A DNA stretch of 64,000 bases from Sulfuricystis thermophila (GCF_004323595.1 NZ_AP019373.1:496001-560000), one strand, 5' to 3'. Counted from the first letter of the stretch, positions 45,233-56,004 are shown. Made by a program: numbers and translations. The notes: generated by a model from the sequence alone, not told the origin.

Positions 45233-46015
45233 TTATCCGTCCGGGACGGGATGATAGAGAAACAGCCGCGTATTCCGGCGATCGGCGACTTCGATCGTGG
45301 CCTCCGCCGGCTGGCCGGGCACCGCGAAGCTGTTGCTGATCAACAGGGCGCCCGGCGACATCTCCCGTTGCGCCTTGGCCCAGAGCCTTGGCATCGGCGC
45401 CGGTGACAGAAAGGCATACACCACGGCATGACCGCCGAGGGATACGCTCCAGAAATCACGCCGCAGGATCGTCACGTTGGGAAGGCCCGCGCAGCGTAAC
45501 CGGGCGACGAGCCAAGGGAGCGGCGCATGCTCGATGCCGGTGAACAGACAGTCGGGTCGGGCCAGCGCCAGCCGGCGCAGCAGGCCGCCATCGCCACAAC
45601 CCAGATCGAGGATGCGACAGGGCGTGTCAGGCAATCGTTTCAGCAACGCCGCCGCGGTTGCCGCATTGGTCAGATAGAGCGGTACGCGGCTCTGATCGGT
45701 GCGCCAGAAGACGAGCAGCAGCAGAACGAAAGCGGCGAGGAACCAGCCGGGGGCGATGTCGAGTCCATGCACGATCACCCCCAGCGGCATGAAGCCGAGA
45801 TGGATCGGAAGCCACCAGCGCGGCGAGTGGAGCTTGAGCGCAATCATCGCTGCCAGCCCGCCCTGCAAGAGCGCGATCAGCAGCGGAATGCGCAGGAAAT
45901 CCGCCGACGAAATGCGGCTCAGACCCGCGACGAACAGGAAAGTCGCGGCAGCACCACCGAGCTGCGCGAGCACTGCCGTGCGCAGGGGCGATGGTTCAGG
46001 CGAGGAATTGCGCAC
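45233..46015 (-). CDS. membrane-anchored class I SAM-dependent methyltransferase
   Basis: 260 aa, starting at GTG 46015 within the end of the oxidoreductase gene (20-bp overlap). The first ~105 residues hold three to four hydrophobic segments (LGGAAATFLFVAGL, IPLLIALLQGGLAAMIAL, FMPLGVIVHGLDI, WFLAAFVLLLLVFW). A Rossmann methyltransferase follows: ILDLGCGDGGLLRRLAL, FTGIEHAPLPWLVARLR and VVYAFLSPAPMPRLW. The substrate is unknown; a membrane-proximal lipid or quinone-like target would fit the topology. Confidence 0.8.
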   Translation of the reverse strand: MRNSSPEPSPLRTAVLAQLGGAAATFLFVAGLSRISSADFLRIPLLIALLQGGLAAMIALKLHSPRWWLPIHLGFMPLGVIVHGLDIAPGWFLAAFVLLLLVFWRTDQSRVPLYLTNAATAAALLKRLPDTPCRILDLGCGDGGLLRRLALARPDCLFTGIEHAPLPWLVARLRCAGLPNVTILRRDFWSVSLGGHAVVYAFLSPAPMPRLWAKAQREMSPGALLISNSFAVPGQPAEATIEVADRRNTRLFLYHPVPDG

Positions 46016-49000
46016 GGGCGTTTTCCCTCTGCTGCCGTGCCGCTAGCGCCGACTTTTCGCGCACCGGGCCGAAGCCGCGCACCAGTTCCGGCCAATTGGC
46101 GAGCGCATGAGCGGCGGGCAGCCTGCCGGCATCGAGGTGGTCGAGGATCAGCGCGAGATCGTCCTCGTACTCCGCGATCAGTTGCCGGGCGAGCCGGCGT
46201 TCCGGGCTGTGCGCGAAGACATCCCAGCGCGTGCCGCGCAGCCGCCTCATCCCAGCCAGCCAGCGCAATGCCGTCATCATCCAGGAGCCATAGCGGCGCT
46301 TAATCACCATGCCGGTGTTCGGATCGGGCCGTGCCAGAAGCGGCGGCGCGAGATGGAAATGGATGCGGACAGCGCCCTCGAATTGCGCGGCGACGCGGTC
46401 GAGGAAATCGGTCTCGGCGTAGAGGCGGGCGACTTCGTATTCGTCCTTCACCGCCAAGAGCTTGTAGTAGTTACGCGCCACGATCAACGCGAGCGCTGCG
46501 TCTGCTGCCGGGTGATTGCGCACCGCCTCGACGCGGGCCCGGTAACGCTCGGCCAGCGCGGCATCCTGATAGGCGGTGAGCCGCTGCATGCGGTCGCTCA
46601 ATAGCGTGTTAAAAGTCGGCGCTGGCGAGACGGCACGGCGGGGCAGCAGTTCGGCAATACGGGCCGGCTCATGAGCCACGACGCGCCCCCAGCGGAAGGC
46701 ACGCAGATTCATCGCCACATCGGTGCCGTTGAGTTCGATCGCGCGCTCGAGCGCTGCGCTGCTCACCGGAATCAGCCCGCGCTGCCAGGCGAAACCGAGC
46801 AGCAGGGGGTTGGCGGTGATCGCATTGCCCAGCAGCCGGGTCGCCAATGTCGTGGCGTCGATGGATGCGAAGGCCGCACTGCCGATCGTCGTGGCGAGCG
46901 CGGCTTCGATCTGCGTCAGCGGAAAGCGCCACTCGGGGTTGGCAGTGAATTCGGCGGTCGGCGTCGCCGCCGCATTGATCGCGGCGCGTGTGCGGCCGGC
47001 GCGCATCTTCGACAAGGCTTCCGGCGAGGCGGCGACGATCGCGTCGGCACCGAGCACTACATCGGCGTCGCCGCTGGCGATGCGCGGCGCATGGATCGCT
47101 GCGGGGTCGTCACAGAGGCGCACATGCGAGAACACCGCGCCGCCCTTCTGCGCGATACCCGTCATGTCGAGCACCGAAACCCCCTTGCCGTCGAGGTGCG
47201 CCGCCATGCCGATCAGCGCGCCGAGCGTGACGATGCCCGTGCCGCCGACGCCGGTGATCAGGATGTTGAAGGGCTGTGGCGTCGCAGCCAAAGTCGGCGC
47301 TGGCGGAACGGCAGGTTCGATGTCGAGCGCGCTGCCCTTGCGCAGCCGGCCTCCCTCGATCGTCACGAAGCTCGGACAGAAACCCCTCAGGCACGAATAG
47401 TCCTTGTTGCAGGCCGACTGGTCGATCGCTCGCTTCGTGCCCAGCGGCGTCTCGACCGGCACGACGGCGAGGCAATTGGACTGCACCGAACAATCGCCGC
47501 AGCCTTCGCAGACCTCTTCGTTGATGAACACGCGCAGCGGCGGGTCGGCTAGCCTGCCGCGCTTGCGGCGCCGGCGCTTCTCGGCCGCGCAGGTCTGGTC
47601 ATAGATCAGCGCCGAGACGCCAGGGCAATCGCGCAGTTCCTTCTGAACCGTGTCGAGCTCATCGCGGTGGCGCACCAGCACGCCATGCGGCAGCTCGCTG
47701 TGACGCCAGCTGCGCGGCGTGCCATCGGTGACGACGACGATGTGGCCGACGCCTTCGGCACGCAACTGCTGCGCGATCTGTGGCACGGTCAGGCTGCCGT
47801 CGACCGGCTGGCCGCCGGTCATCGCCACTGCATCGTTGTAGAGGATCTTGTAGGTGAGGTTGACTTTGGCCGCGACGGCGGCGCGCAGTGCGAGGATGCC
47901 GGAGTGGAACCAGGTGCCGTCGCCGATATTGACGAACACATGGCGGGTTTCGGTAAAGGGCGCCTGGCCGATCCAGGCCGCGCCTTCGCCGCCCATCTGC
48001 GCGAAGGTCTCGGTGGCGCGGTTCATCCAGGTCACCATGAAATGGCAACCGATGCCGGCGAGCGCGCGCGAGCCCTCCGGTACGCGCGTCGACGTGTTGT
48101 GCGGGCAGCCGGGGCAGAACCAGGGCAGGCGTTTGGCCGGCAGGGTCGGGGTGGGACGACGCTCGACGGCTTCGATCTGTGCCAGCCGTTCGCGCACGAG
48201 CGCATCGTCGCCGGTGAGGCCTGCGATGATGCGGGCGATCTGCGTCGGCGTCAGCTCACCGGCGGACGGCAACAATGGCCGATCGTCCGCATCCCGTTTG
48301 CCGAGGATGCGCGGGCGCTGTGGCAGGGAATAGAGCGCCTCCTTGAGCTGCGATTCGATCAGCGCGCGCTTTTCCTCGACGACGAGCACGGTTTCCAGCC
48401 CCGCGCAGAAGCGGCGCATCTGTGTCGGATCGAGTGGCCAGACCATGCCGAGCTTGATGACGCGCAGGCCGAGTGCGGCGGCGCGTTCGGCGTCGATGCC
48501 GAGCAAGTCGAGCGCCTGACGCACGTCGAGATAGCTCTTGCCCGCAGCGAGGATGCCCAGCCGTGCCTGCGGCGCATCGAAGACGATGCGGTTGAGCGCA
48601 TTCGCCCGGCAATAGGCTTGTGCCGCGGCGAGCTTGGTTTCGAGCAGCCGCGCTTCCTGCGTCAGCCGGTCATCCGGCCAGCGAATGTTGAGACCGTCGG
48701 CAGGTAAAGGGAAGTCATCGGGAATGACGATGGTGACGCGTTCCGGATCGATCTCGACGGCCGCGGAGGATTCGATGGTATCGGCGACGGCCTTGAAGCC
48801 GACCCAGCAGCCCGAGTAGCGGGATAACGCCCAGCCGTGCAGGCCGAGATCGAGGTAATCCTGCACGCCGGACGGGGCGAGGATCGGCATCGCCGCGGCG
48901 ATGAACGCCTGTTCGGACTGGTGGGCCACCGTCGAGGAGCGCGCCGCGTGATCATCGCCGGCGATGGCGATGACGCCGCCGTAGCGCGCGCTGCCCGCGC

Positions 49001-49385
49001 CATTGGCGTGCTTGAACACATCGCCGCAGCGGTCGACGCCCGGGCCTTTGCCATACCAGATGCCGAACACGCCATCATGTTTCGCTCCAGCAAACAAGCC
49101 GGTCTGCTGCGTGCCCCACAGCGCCGTGGCGGCGAGCTCTTCATTGACGCCGGGCTGGAAGACGATGTGATGGCGGTCGAGATGGCGTTTCGCCTGCCAC
49201 AGCGCCAGGTCATAGCCACCGAGCGGCGAGCCGCGATAGCCGGAGATGAAGCCGGCAGTGTTGATCCCGGCGGCCACATCCCGTCGGCGCTGCAACATCG
49301 GCAGCAGCGTCAGCGCCTGCATGCCGGTCAAATAGGCACGGCCGCGCTCGAGCGTGTATTTGTCGTCGAGCGAAACGTCGCGCAT
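45996..49385 (-). CDS. fused indolepyruvate:ferredoxin oxidoreductase-type enzyme (IorA-IorB)
   Basis: 1129 aa. It oxidatively decarboxylates a 2-oxoacid (indolepyruvate/aryl-pyruvate type, or 3-methyl-2-oxobutanoate-like) to acyl-CoA with ferredoxin. The N-terminal pyrimidine-binding half has SGYRGSPLGGYDLALW. The TPP domain has CPGCPHNTST and NIGDGTWFHSG. Ferredoxin-like cysteines are in CEGCGDCSVQSNC and CNKDYSCLRGFCP. The IorB gamma domain starts ILITGVGGTGIVTLG. The C-terminal region (DUF6537-like) follows. Three copies of the dispersed repeat lie within it: two in linkers (AVPPAPTL, AVSPAPTF) and one in the C-terminal tail (KSALAARQ). It overlaps the FAD oxidase gene by 1 bp. Confidence 0.9.
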   Translation of the reverse strand: MRDVSLDDKYTLERGRAYLTGMQALTLLPMLQRRRDVAAGINTAGFISGYRGSPLGGYDLALWQAKRHLDRHHIVFQPGVNEELAATALWGTQQTGLFAGAKHDGVFGIWYGKGPGVDRCGDVFKHANGAGSARYGGVIAIAGDDHAARSSTVAHQSEQAFIAAAMPILAPSGVQDYLDLGLHGWALSRYSGCWVGFKAVADTIESSAAVEIDPERVTIVIPDDFPLPADGLNIRWPDDRLTQEARLLETKLAAAQAYCRANALNRIVFDAPQARLGILAAGKSYLDVRQALDLLGIDAERAAALGLRVIKLGMVWPLDPTQMRRFCAGLETVLVVEEKRALIESQLKEALYSLPQRPRILGKRDADDRPLLPSAGELTPTQIARIIAGLTGDDALVRERLAQIEAVERRPTPTLPAKRLPWFCPGCPHNTSTRVPEGSRALAGIGCHFMVTWMNRATETFAQMGGEGAAWIGQAPFTETRHVFVNIGDGTWFHSGILALRAAVAAKVNLTYKILYNDAVAMTGGQPVDGSLTVPQIAQQLRAEGVGHIVVVTDGTPRSWRHSELPHGVLVRHRDELDTVQKELRDCPGVSALIYDQTCAAEKRRRRKRGRLADPPLRVFINEEVCEGCGDCSVQSNCLAVVPVETPLGTKRAIDQSACNKDYSCLRGFCPSFVTIEGGRLRKGSALDIEPAVPPAPTLAATPQPFNILITGVGGTGIVTLGALIGMAAHLDGKGVSVLDMTGIAQKGGAVFSHVRLCDDPAAIHAPRIASGDADVVLGADAIVAASPEALSKMRAGRTRAAINAAATPTAEFTANPEWRFPLTQIEAALATTIGSAAFASIDATTLATRLLGNAITANPLLLGFAWQRGLIPVSSAALERAIELNGTDVAMNLRAFRWGRVVAHEPARIAELLPRRAVSPAPTFNTLLSDRMQRLTAYQDAALAERYRARVEAVRNHPAADAALALIVARNYYKLLAVKDEYEVARLYAETDFLDRVAAQFEGAVRIHFHLAPPLLARPDPNTGMVIKRRYGSWMMTALRWLAGMRRLRGTRWDVFAHSPERRLARQLIAEYEDDLALILDHLDAGRLPAAHALANWPELVRGFGPVREKSALAARQQRENARAQFLA
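46032..46056 (-). repeat. 25-bp dispersed repeat in the oxidoreductase C-terminal tail
   Basis: 22 of 25 positions match the family, on the minus strand. It is read as KSALAARQ, the same frame as the cusA copy, just before the last ten or so residues. Confidence 0.7.
46612..46636 (+). repeat. 25-bp dispersed repeat in the oxidoreductase gene, second copy
   Basis: 24 of 25 positions match on the plus strand, opposite to the gene. The gene therefore reads the reverse complement, as AVSPAPTF, in the linker between the IorB domain and the C-terminal domain. Confidence 0.85.
47290..47314 (+). repeat. 25-bp dispersed repeat in the oxidoreductase gene, third copy
   Basis: 23 of 25 positions match on the plus strand, opposite to the gene. 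It is read as AVPPAPTL, in the linker between the ferredoxin-like segment and ILITGVGGTG of the IorB domain. Confidence 0.8.
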
Positions 49386-50773
49386 CAGTCCGGCAGCACC
49401 TTGCCAGGATTCATCAGATCGTACGGGTCGAACGCCTGCTTGATCGCGCGCATCACCGCGAGCGCATCTTCACCATGTTCGAGCGCCATGAACTTCTTTT
49501 TCCCCAAACCGATGCCATGCTCGCCGGTGCAGGTGCCATCCATCGCAATGGCCCGCTCGGCGAGCCGCTGCGCGAAAGCCTGTGCCTTGGCGAACCCTTC
49601 TGCATCATCCGGCCGGACGAGGATCAGCATATGGAAGTTGCCGTCGCCGACATGGCCCAACAGCGGCGCCGTGAGCCCGGTGGCCTCGAGGTCGGCGCGC
49701 GTGGCCGCGATGCACTCGGCCAGTCGCGAAATCGGCACGCAGACATCGGTGGTGAGCGAACGCGCTCCTGGCTGCAGGTTCAGACAAGCGTAATAGGCAT
49801 CGTGCCGCGCCTGCCACAGACGCGAGCGCTCCTCGGGCTTGTTCGCCCATTCGAAATCCATGCCGCCATGCTCGGCGGCGATGGTCCGCAGGGCCGCGGT
49901 CTGCTCGGCTACACCGGCCGGCGAGCCGTGCAGTTCGAAGAACAGCGTCGGCGCCTCGCGCAGCGTGGTCTTGCTGTAGCGGTTGATGGCGTGGATCGAC
50001 AAACGGTCGAGCAGTTCGATCCGCGCCACCGGAATGCCGAGCTGGATGGTCTGGATCACGGTATTCACCGCCGCGGCGATGTCGGGAAACGCGCAGACTG
50101 CGCTGGCGATCGCTTCCGGCAGCGGGTAGAGGCGCACGGTCAGCTCGGTGATGATGCCTAGCGTGCCCTCCGAACCGACGAACAACCGCGTGAGGTCATA
50201 GCCGGCAGCCGATTTCTTGGCGCGCGTGCCGGTCTTGATGATACGCCCGTCGGGCAGCACCACCGTGGCGGCGAGCACGTTTTCGCGCATCGTGCCATAG
50301 CGCACCGCATTGGTGCCCGAGGCGCGCGTCGCCGCCATGCCGCCAAGGCTGGCATCCGCGCCTGGATCGATTGGGAAGAACAGACCGGTATCATGCAGCG
50401 CGGCATTGAGCGCCTTGCGCGTCACGCCGGCCTCGACGGTCGCGTCCAGATCCGCTGGCCGGATCGCCAGCACGCGGTTCATCCCGGAAAGATCGATGCT
50501 CACCCCACCCCTGACGGCGAGCAGATGGCCTTCCAGTGAAGTGCCGGTGCCGAAAGGGATGACCGGTACCCGGTGCTGATGGCACAGCGCTACGGCCGCC
50601 GCGACCTCCGCCGTTGATTGGGCGAACACCACGGCATCCGGCGGCAACGGCGCATGCGCGGATTCATCCTTGCCATGATGCTCCCGCACGGCGGCGCTGG
50701 TGGAGAAGCGGGCGCCGAAACGGCTCATCAAGGCTGTGCACAGAGAGGCTGGAAGTGATGCGGTCCTGTTCAT
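49385..50773 (-). CDS. FAD-linked oxidase, D-lactate/glycolate dehydrogenase type
   Basis: 462 aa. The PCMH-type FAD-binding domain comes first: VPVIPFGTGTSLEGHLLA, GVSIDLSGMNRVLAI, ASLGGMAATRASGTNAVRYG and GSEGTLGIITELTVRLYP. The FAD-oxidase C-terminal domain follows: GHVGDGNFHMLI and CTGEHGIGLGKKKFM, with metal/substrate histidines. It is most like cytochrome-type D-lactate dehydrogenase (Dld) or GlcD; the glycolate oxidase partners GlcE and GlcF are not adjacent, so D-lactate or another D-2-hydroxyacid is likely. It leads the operon with the oxidoreductase and methyltransferase genes. Confidence 0.87.
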   Translation of the reverse strand: MNRTASLPASLCTALMSRFGARFSTSAAVREHHGKDESAHAPLPPDAVVFAQSTAEVAAAVALCHQHRVPVIPFGTGTSLEGHLLAVRGGVSIDLSGMNRVLAIRPADLDATVEAGVTRKALNAALHDTGLFFPIDPGADASLGGMAATRASGTNAVRYGTMRENVLAATVVLPDGRIIKTGTRAKKSAAGYDLTRLFVGSEGTLGIITELTVRLYPLPEAIASAVCAFPDIAAAVNTVIQTIQLGIPVARIELLDRLSIHAINRYSKTTLREAPTLFFELHGSPAGVAEQTAALRTIAAEHGGMDFEWANKPEERSRLWQARHDAYYACLNLQPGARSLTTDVCVPISRLAECIAATRADLEATGLTAPLLGHVGDGNFHMLILVRPDDAEGFAKAQAFAQRLAERAIAMDGTCTGEHGIGLGKKKFMALEHGEDALAVMRAIKQAFDPYDLMNPGKVLPD

Positions 50774-50788
50774 GGCGTTTCATTCTAC

Positions 50789-50930
50789 GAAACCCCTGCG
50801 AAACTTGCTGTGCGGGCGGTCTGCTGCGTTGCGCGGTGCTCGCTCCCTCGCCTATCTATCTGATATGTCTCGGTCGCTGCGCTCCGGGCGCCGAGCTATC
50901 ATCCCGCTCGCGGCGTTTCGCAGGGGTTTC
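50789..50930. mobile_element. MITE-like element, copy B
   Basis: 142 bp, bounded by perfect 16-bp inverted repeats GAAACCCCTGCGAAAC (50789-50804) and GTTTCGCAGGGGTTTC (50915-50930). It is flanked by the direct repeat TCTAC (50784-50788 and 50931-50935), as expected of a target-site duplication. In reverse orientation its core matches copy A at 26928-27069 over about 70 bp, apart from a variable middle. The ends do not match copy A. Small open frames through it are not credible genes. It lies between the FAD oxidase gene and the tRNA-Tyr promoter; the rest of this 257-bp gap holds only that promoter. Confidence 0.85.
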
Positions 50931-50987
50931 TCTACGTCCCGGCTGGCCGCTACTACGACGTTTCGTGAATCGGAAACCGGATTGCCA

Positions 50988-51017
50988 TTGACAGCCTCGG
51001 CAACTTTCGTGCAAAAT
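50988..51017 (+). promoter_or_regulatory. sigma-70 promoter of the tRNA-tuf cluster
   Basis: A perfect -35 TTGACA (50988-50993), an 18-bp spacer and -10 CAAAAT (51012-51017). A GC-rich discriminator (GCCGCG) follows, typical of stable-RNA promoters under stringent control. tRNA-Tyr begins 13 bp after the -10 box. Confidence 0.65.
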
Positions 51018-51030
51018 GCCGCGTTTTACT

Positions 51031-51115
<85 letters not shown>

Positions 51116-51170
51116 GTTCAATGTCTGTAGCAGGCAGCAGATCGGATCAAGGTTGCAATAGTGCAGGCGG

Positions 51171-51244
<74 letters not shown>

Positions 51245-51261
51245 GGCAGGCTCAGGGTTTT

Positions 51262-51336
<75 letters not shown>

Positions 51337-51369
51337 GAAGTTTTTTCTTTTGATTTAGGGTGATCGATC

Positions 51370-52560
<1,191 letters not shown>

Positions 52561-52576
52561 GGTTTATTTGATGTTC

Positions 52577-52604
52577 AGGGCGGTGCCTTTCAGGGTGCCG
52601 CCCT
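52577..52604 (+). terminator. hairpin after tuf
   Basis: AGGGCGGTGCC and GGTGCCGCCCT form an 11-bp stem (two G-U pairs) around TTTCAG, followed by TTGTGGTCTTTATT. It is a probable intrinsic terminator or attenuator before tRNA-Trp. The T-run is interrupted. Confidence 0.6.
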
Positions 52605-52620
52605 TTGTGGTCTTTATTGC

Positions 52621-52696
52621 AGGGGTATAGCTCAATTGGCAGAGCGGCGGTCTCCAAAACCGCAGGTTGGGGGTTCGATTCCCTCTGCCCCTGCCA
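52621..52696 (+). tRNA. tRNA-Trp (CCA)
   Basis: 76 nt. Acceptor AGGGGTA pairs with TGCCCCT, the anticodon CCA is at 52654-52656, and the 3' CCA is encoded. It lies between tuf and secE, the usual place in beta- and gammaproteobacteria. Confidence 0.97.
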
Positions 52697-52726
52697 CTTG
52701 CCCGATGATTATGCTGATGGACGGAA

Positions 52727-53080
52727 ATGGCCGATAAACTGAAGATTGCCCTGGCGCTGTTGCTGCTCGTGGCGGGAATCGCAGGCTTTTATCTGCTCGC
52801 CGAGCAGGCGCTCGTGGTGCGTGTGCTTTCGGTTCTGCTCGGTGTCGCTGCTGGTGTCGCGGTTGCCTGGTTTACCGAGCCGGGGCAGCGCTTCGTGGTG
52901 TTTGGCCAGGAAGCAATCGTCGAGGCCAAGAAAGTCGTCTGGCCGACGCGCAAGGAAACCGTGCAGACCACGTTGATCGTCTTCGGCTTCGTGGTCATGA
53001 TGGCCTTGGTGCTGTTCCTGACGGACAAGACCCTGGAATGGGTTCTCTACGACCTGGTGCTGGGCTGGAAAAAATCATGA
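52727..53080 (+). CDS. secE: preprotein translocase subunit SecE
   Basis: 117 aa with three membrane segments (residues about 6-24, 29-47 and 84-105). The conserved amphipathic segment [20 protein letters not shown] precedes the last helix. It clamps SecY in the SecYEG channel. The stop codon overlaps the nusG start by 4 bp (ATGA). Confidence 0.96.
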   Translation: MADKLKIALALLLLVAGIAGFYLLAEQALVVRVLSVLLGVAAGVAVAWFTEPGQRFVVFGQEAIVEAKKVVWPTRKETVQTTLIVFGFVVMMALVLFLTDKTLEWVLYDLVLGWKKS

Positions 53081-53610
53081 CGAAACGCTGGTACGTGGTG
53101 CACGCCTATTCGGGCTTTGAAAAATCGGTGCAGCGCGCCCTGACGGAACGGATCGCGCGCGCCGGGATGCAGGACAAGTTTGGCAAGATTCTCGTGCCCG
53201 TCGAAGAGGTGGTCGAGATGAAGAGCGGCCAAAAAAGCATTTCCGAACGCAAGTTCTTCCCCGGCTATGTGTTGGTCGAGATGGAAATGAACGACGATAC
53301 CTGGCATCTGGTGAAGAGCACGCCCAAAGTGACGGGTTTCGTCGGTGGCACTGCGACCAAGCCAACGCCGATCACCGAAAAGGAAGTCGAGAAAATCATG
53401 CAGCAGATGCAGGAGGGGGTGGAAAAACCCCGTCCCAAGGTGCTGTTCGAAGTCGGCGAGATGGTACGGATCAAAGAGGGGCCGTTTACCGACTTCAATG
53501 GTACGGTCGAGGAAGTGAATTATGAAAAGAGCCGCTTGCGTGTTTCGGTGAGCATTTTCGGCCGTGCCACCCCGGTCGAACTCGAGTTTGCGCAGGTCGA
53601 AAAAGCATAG
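53077..53610 (+). CDS. nusG: transcription termination/antitermination protein NusG
   Basis: 177 aa from ATG 53077; upstream in-frame residues belong to secE sequence. The NGN domain begins [20 protein letters not shown]. The C-terminal KOW domain has [20 protein letters not shown]. It binds RNA polymerase to suppress pausing and links to Rho and ribosomal S10. Confidence 0.98.
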   Translation: MTKRWYVVHAYSGFEKSVQRALTERIARAGMQDKFGKILVPVEEVVEMKSGQKSISERKFFPGYVLVEMEMNDDTWHLVKSTPKVTGFVGGTATKPTPITEKEVEKIMQQMQEGVEKPRPKVLFEVGEMVRIKEGPFTDFNGTVEEVNYEKSRLRVSVSIFGRATPVELEFAQVEKA

Positions 53611-53701
53611 AGCATTACCGGCACCGCAGCGGTTCATCTGCGGCACGAGGAGCATTGCCAAGCGGCGATGCGTTATCACTCACTCACAGGAGTAAGTCAA
53701 C

Positions 53702-54133
53702 ATGGCGAAAAAAATCGTCGGCTACATCAAGCTGCAAGTGCCGGCCGGCAAGGCGAACCCATCGCCGCCGATCGGTCCCGCGCTCGGTCAGCGCGGCCTC
53801 AACATCATGGAATTCTGTAAGGCCTTCAATGCCCAGACCCAGGGATTGGAGCCGGGCCTGCCGATTCCGGTGGTGATTACCGCCTATGCGGACAAGTCAT
53901 TCACGTTCATCATGAAAACGCCGCCGGCGACCGTCCTGATCAAGAAGGCGGCCGGCGTGCAAAAGGGGTCCGCGAAACCTCACACCGACAAGGTCGGCAA
54001 GATCACCCGTGCGCAAGCCGAGGAGATCGCGAAAACCAAGATGAAGGATCTGACAGCCGCCGATATGGAAGCGGCAATCCGTACCATTGCGGGTTCCGCT
54101 CGCAGTATGGGTATTACCGTGGAGGGCGTGTGA
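53702..54133 (+). CDS. rplK: 50S ribosomal protein L11
   Basis: 143 aa, full length. The N-terminal domain has [21 protein letters not shown], including the Pro-rich linker that binds release factors and thiostrepton. The C-terminal rRNA-binding domain has [14 protein letters not shown] and [25 protein letters not shown] precedes the ATG. The 91 bp after nusG hold no clear promoter. Confidence 0.98.
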   Translation: MAKKIVGYIKLQVPAGKANPSPPIGPALGQRGLNIMEFCKAFNAQTQGLEPGLPIPVVITAYADKSFTFIMKTPPATVLIKKAAGVQKGSAKPHTDKVGKITRAQAEEIAKTKMKDLTAADMEAAIRTIAGSARSMGITVEGV

Positions 54134-54134
54134 C

Positions 54135-54839
54135 ATGGCGAAGCATTCGAAGCGCGTTCGCTCCTTGCGTGCCAAGATTGATCGCAGCAAGAGCTACCCC
54201 TTGACGGAAGCATTGTCGCTGGTCAAGGAAAATGCGACGGCAAAGTTCAACGAGTCGATTGACGTGGCCGTGAATCTGGGTGTGGATGCGAAGAAATCCG
54301 ACCAGGTCGTGCGCGGCTCCGTCGTCCTTCCTGCCGGCACGGGAAAAACGGTGCGCGTTGCGGTGTTCGCGCAGGGTGCCAAGGCAGAGGAGGCCCGTGC
54401 CGCAGGTGCGGACATCGTCGGCTTCGACGACCTGGCTGCCACTGTAAAGTCGGGAACGATCGATTTCGATGTCTGCATCGCCACGCCGGATGCAATGAAG
54501 GTCGTTGGCCAACTGGGGCAGATTCTCGGTCCGCGCGGCTTGATGCCGAACCCCAAGGTAGGCACGGTGACCATGGATGTCGCTACCGCCGTCAAGAATG
54601 CCAAGGCTGGCCAAGTGCAGTATCGTACCGACAAGGCTGGTATTGTGATGTGCACCATCGGTCGGGCATCGTTCACAGTCGAACAATTGCAGCAGAACAT
54701 GGCTGCACTGATCGAGGCGCTCAACAAGGCCAAGCCGGCTGCTGCCAAGGGGCAATATTTGAAGAAGGTTTCCGTCTCCTCGACGATGGGGCCTGGTGTG
54801 CGGGTCGATCAGTCGTCTTTGGCGGGGGTTCAGGTGTAA
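54135..54839 (+). CDS. rplA: 50S ribosomal protein L1
   Basis: 234 aa from ATG 54135, 1 bp after the rplK stop; its GGAGG lies in the end of rplK. Family motifs are [35 protein letters not shown] and the C-terminal [13 protein letters not shown]1 binds 23S rRNA at the E site. It also commonly represses its own L11-L1 message. Confidence 0.98.
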   Translation: MAKHSKRVRSLRAKIDRSKSYPLTEALSLVKENATAKFNESIDVAVNLGVDAKKSDQVVRGSVVLPAGTGKTVRVAVFAQGAKAEEARAAGADIVGFDDLAATVKSGTIDFDVCIATPDAMKVVGQLGQILGPRGLMPNPKVGTVTMDVATAVKNAKAGQVQYRTDKAGIVMCTIGRASFTVEQLQQNMAALIEALNKAKPAAAKGQYLKKVSVSSTMGPGVRVDQSSLAGVQV

Positions 54840-55041
54840 AGACTTTGGGCCGTTGTCCGGCGGTTCGCGGGCAACGGGTTATCAAAGACCGCAGGTGTTC
54901 GCAAGAATTTAATTGCCGGGCAGTTTCGCCGGCGGCCTGCGCAGATGGCGTAACCCGAAGGCAGGAATGCAGATTCCTGAATGAAGGTCGCCGTATCGCC
55001 GCCATCGGCATCCGTTGGCGGAGTTTGCAAAGGAGTTGACC
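54840..55041 (+). promoter_or_regulatory. L10 ribosomal protein leader
   Basis: A 202-bp untranslated stretch before rplJ with several GC-rich stems and the unpaired-looking AAGAATTTAATTGCC. In many bacteria this region folds into the structure bound by the L10-(L12)4 complex, which represses rplJL translation. The position, length and several complementary segments fit; I have not folded it. A promoter for rplJL-rpoBC may also lie here but is not obvious. Confidence 0.6.
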
Positions 55042-55566
55042 GTGGGGCTCAATCTTGAAGACAAGAAGGCGGTCGTCGCCGAAGTATCTGCCGAAGTGGC
55101 GGGTGCTCAGTCGATCATCGTCGCCGAGTACCGTGGTCTCGAGGTAGGGGATATCACCGCCCTGCGTGCCGATGCACGTAAGGCGGGTGTGTATCTGCGT
55201 GTGCTGAAAAATACCCTGGTGCGTCGTGCCATCGCTGGTACGCCGTTCGAGGGGCTTGCCGAAAAAATGGTCGGCCCGCTGATCTATGGGATTTCCAAGG
55301 ATCCAGTAGCGGCAGCGAAGCTGTTGCACGATTTCGGCAAGAGCAACCCGAAGCTCGTCGTCAAGGCGGGCGCCATGCCGAATTACGTCATGGATGCGGA
55401 AGGTGTCAAGGCGCTCGCCTCGATGCCCAGCCGCGACGAGTTGCTGGCCAAGTTGCTCGGCACCATGCAGGCACCGATCGCCCAGTTCGTCCGTACCCTC
55501 AACGAAATCCCGACGAAATTCGTGCGGGGTCTCGCGGCGGTGCGCGACGCCAAAGAGGCTGCGTAA
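55042..55566 (+). CDS. rplJ: 50S ribosomal protein L10
   Basis: 174 aa from GTG 55042, with AAGGAG 7 bp upstream; an earlier in-frame start at 55015 would place nine extra residues ahead of the usual [11 protein letters not shown] and is rejected. Family motifs are [21 protein letters not shown] and [12 protein letters not shown]. The C-terminal helix binds L7/L12 dimers. Confidence 0.97.
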   Translation: MGLNLEDKKAVVAEVSAEVAGAQSIIVAEYRGLEVGDITALRADARKAGVYLRVLKNTLVRRAIAGTPFEGLAEKMVGPLIYGISKDPVAAAKLLHDFGKSNPKLVVKAGAMPNYVMDAEGVKALASMPSRDELLAKLLGTMQAPIAQFVRTLNEIPTKFVRGLAAVRDAKEAA

Positions 55567-55605
55567 TCGCTTTATTGAACCAATTTTCATTCAGGAGTCA
55601 TCATC

Positions 55606-55989
<384 letters not shown>

Positions 55990-56004
55990 TTGCCTTTGCA
56001 TCAT

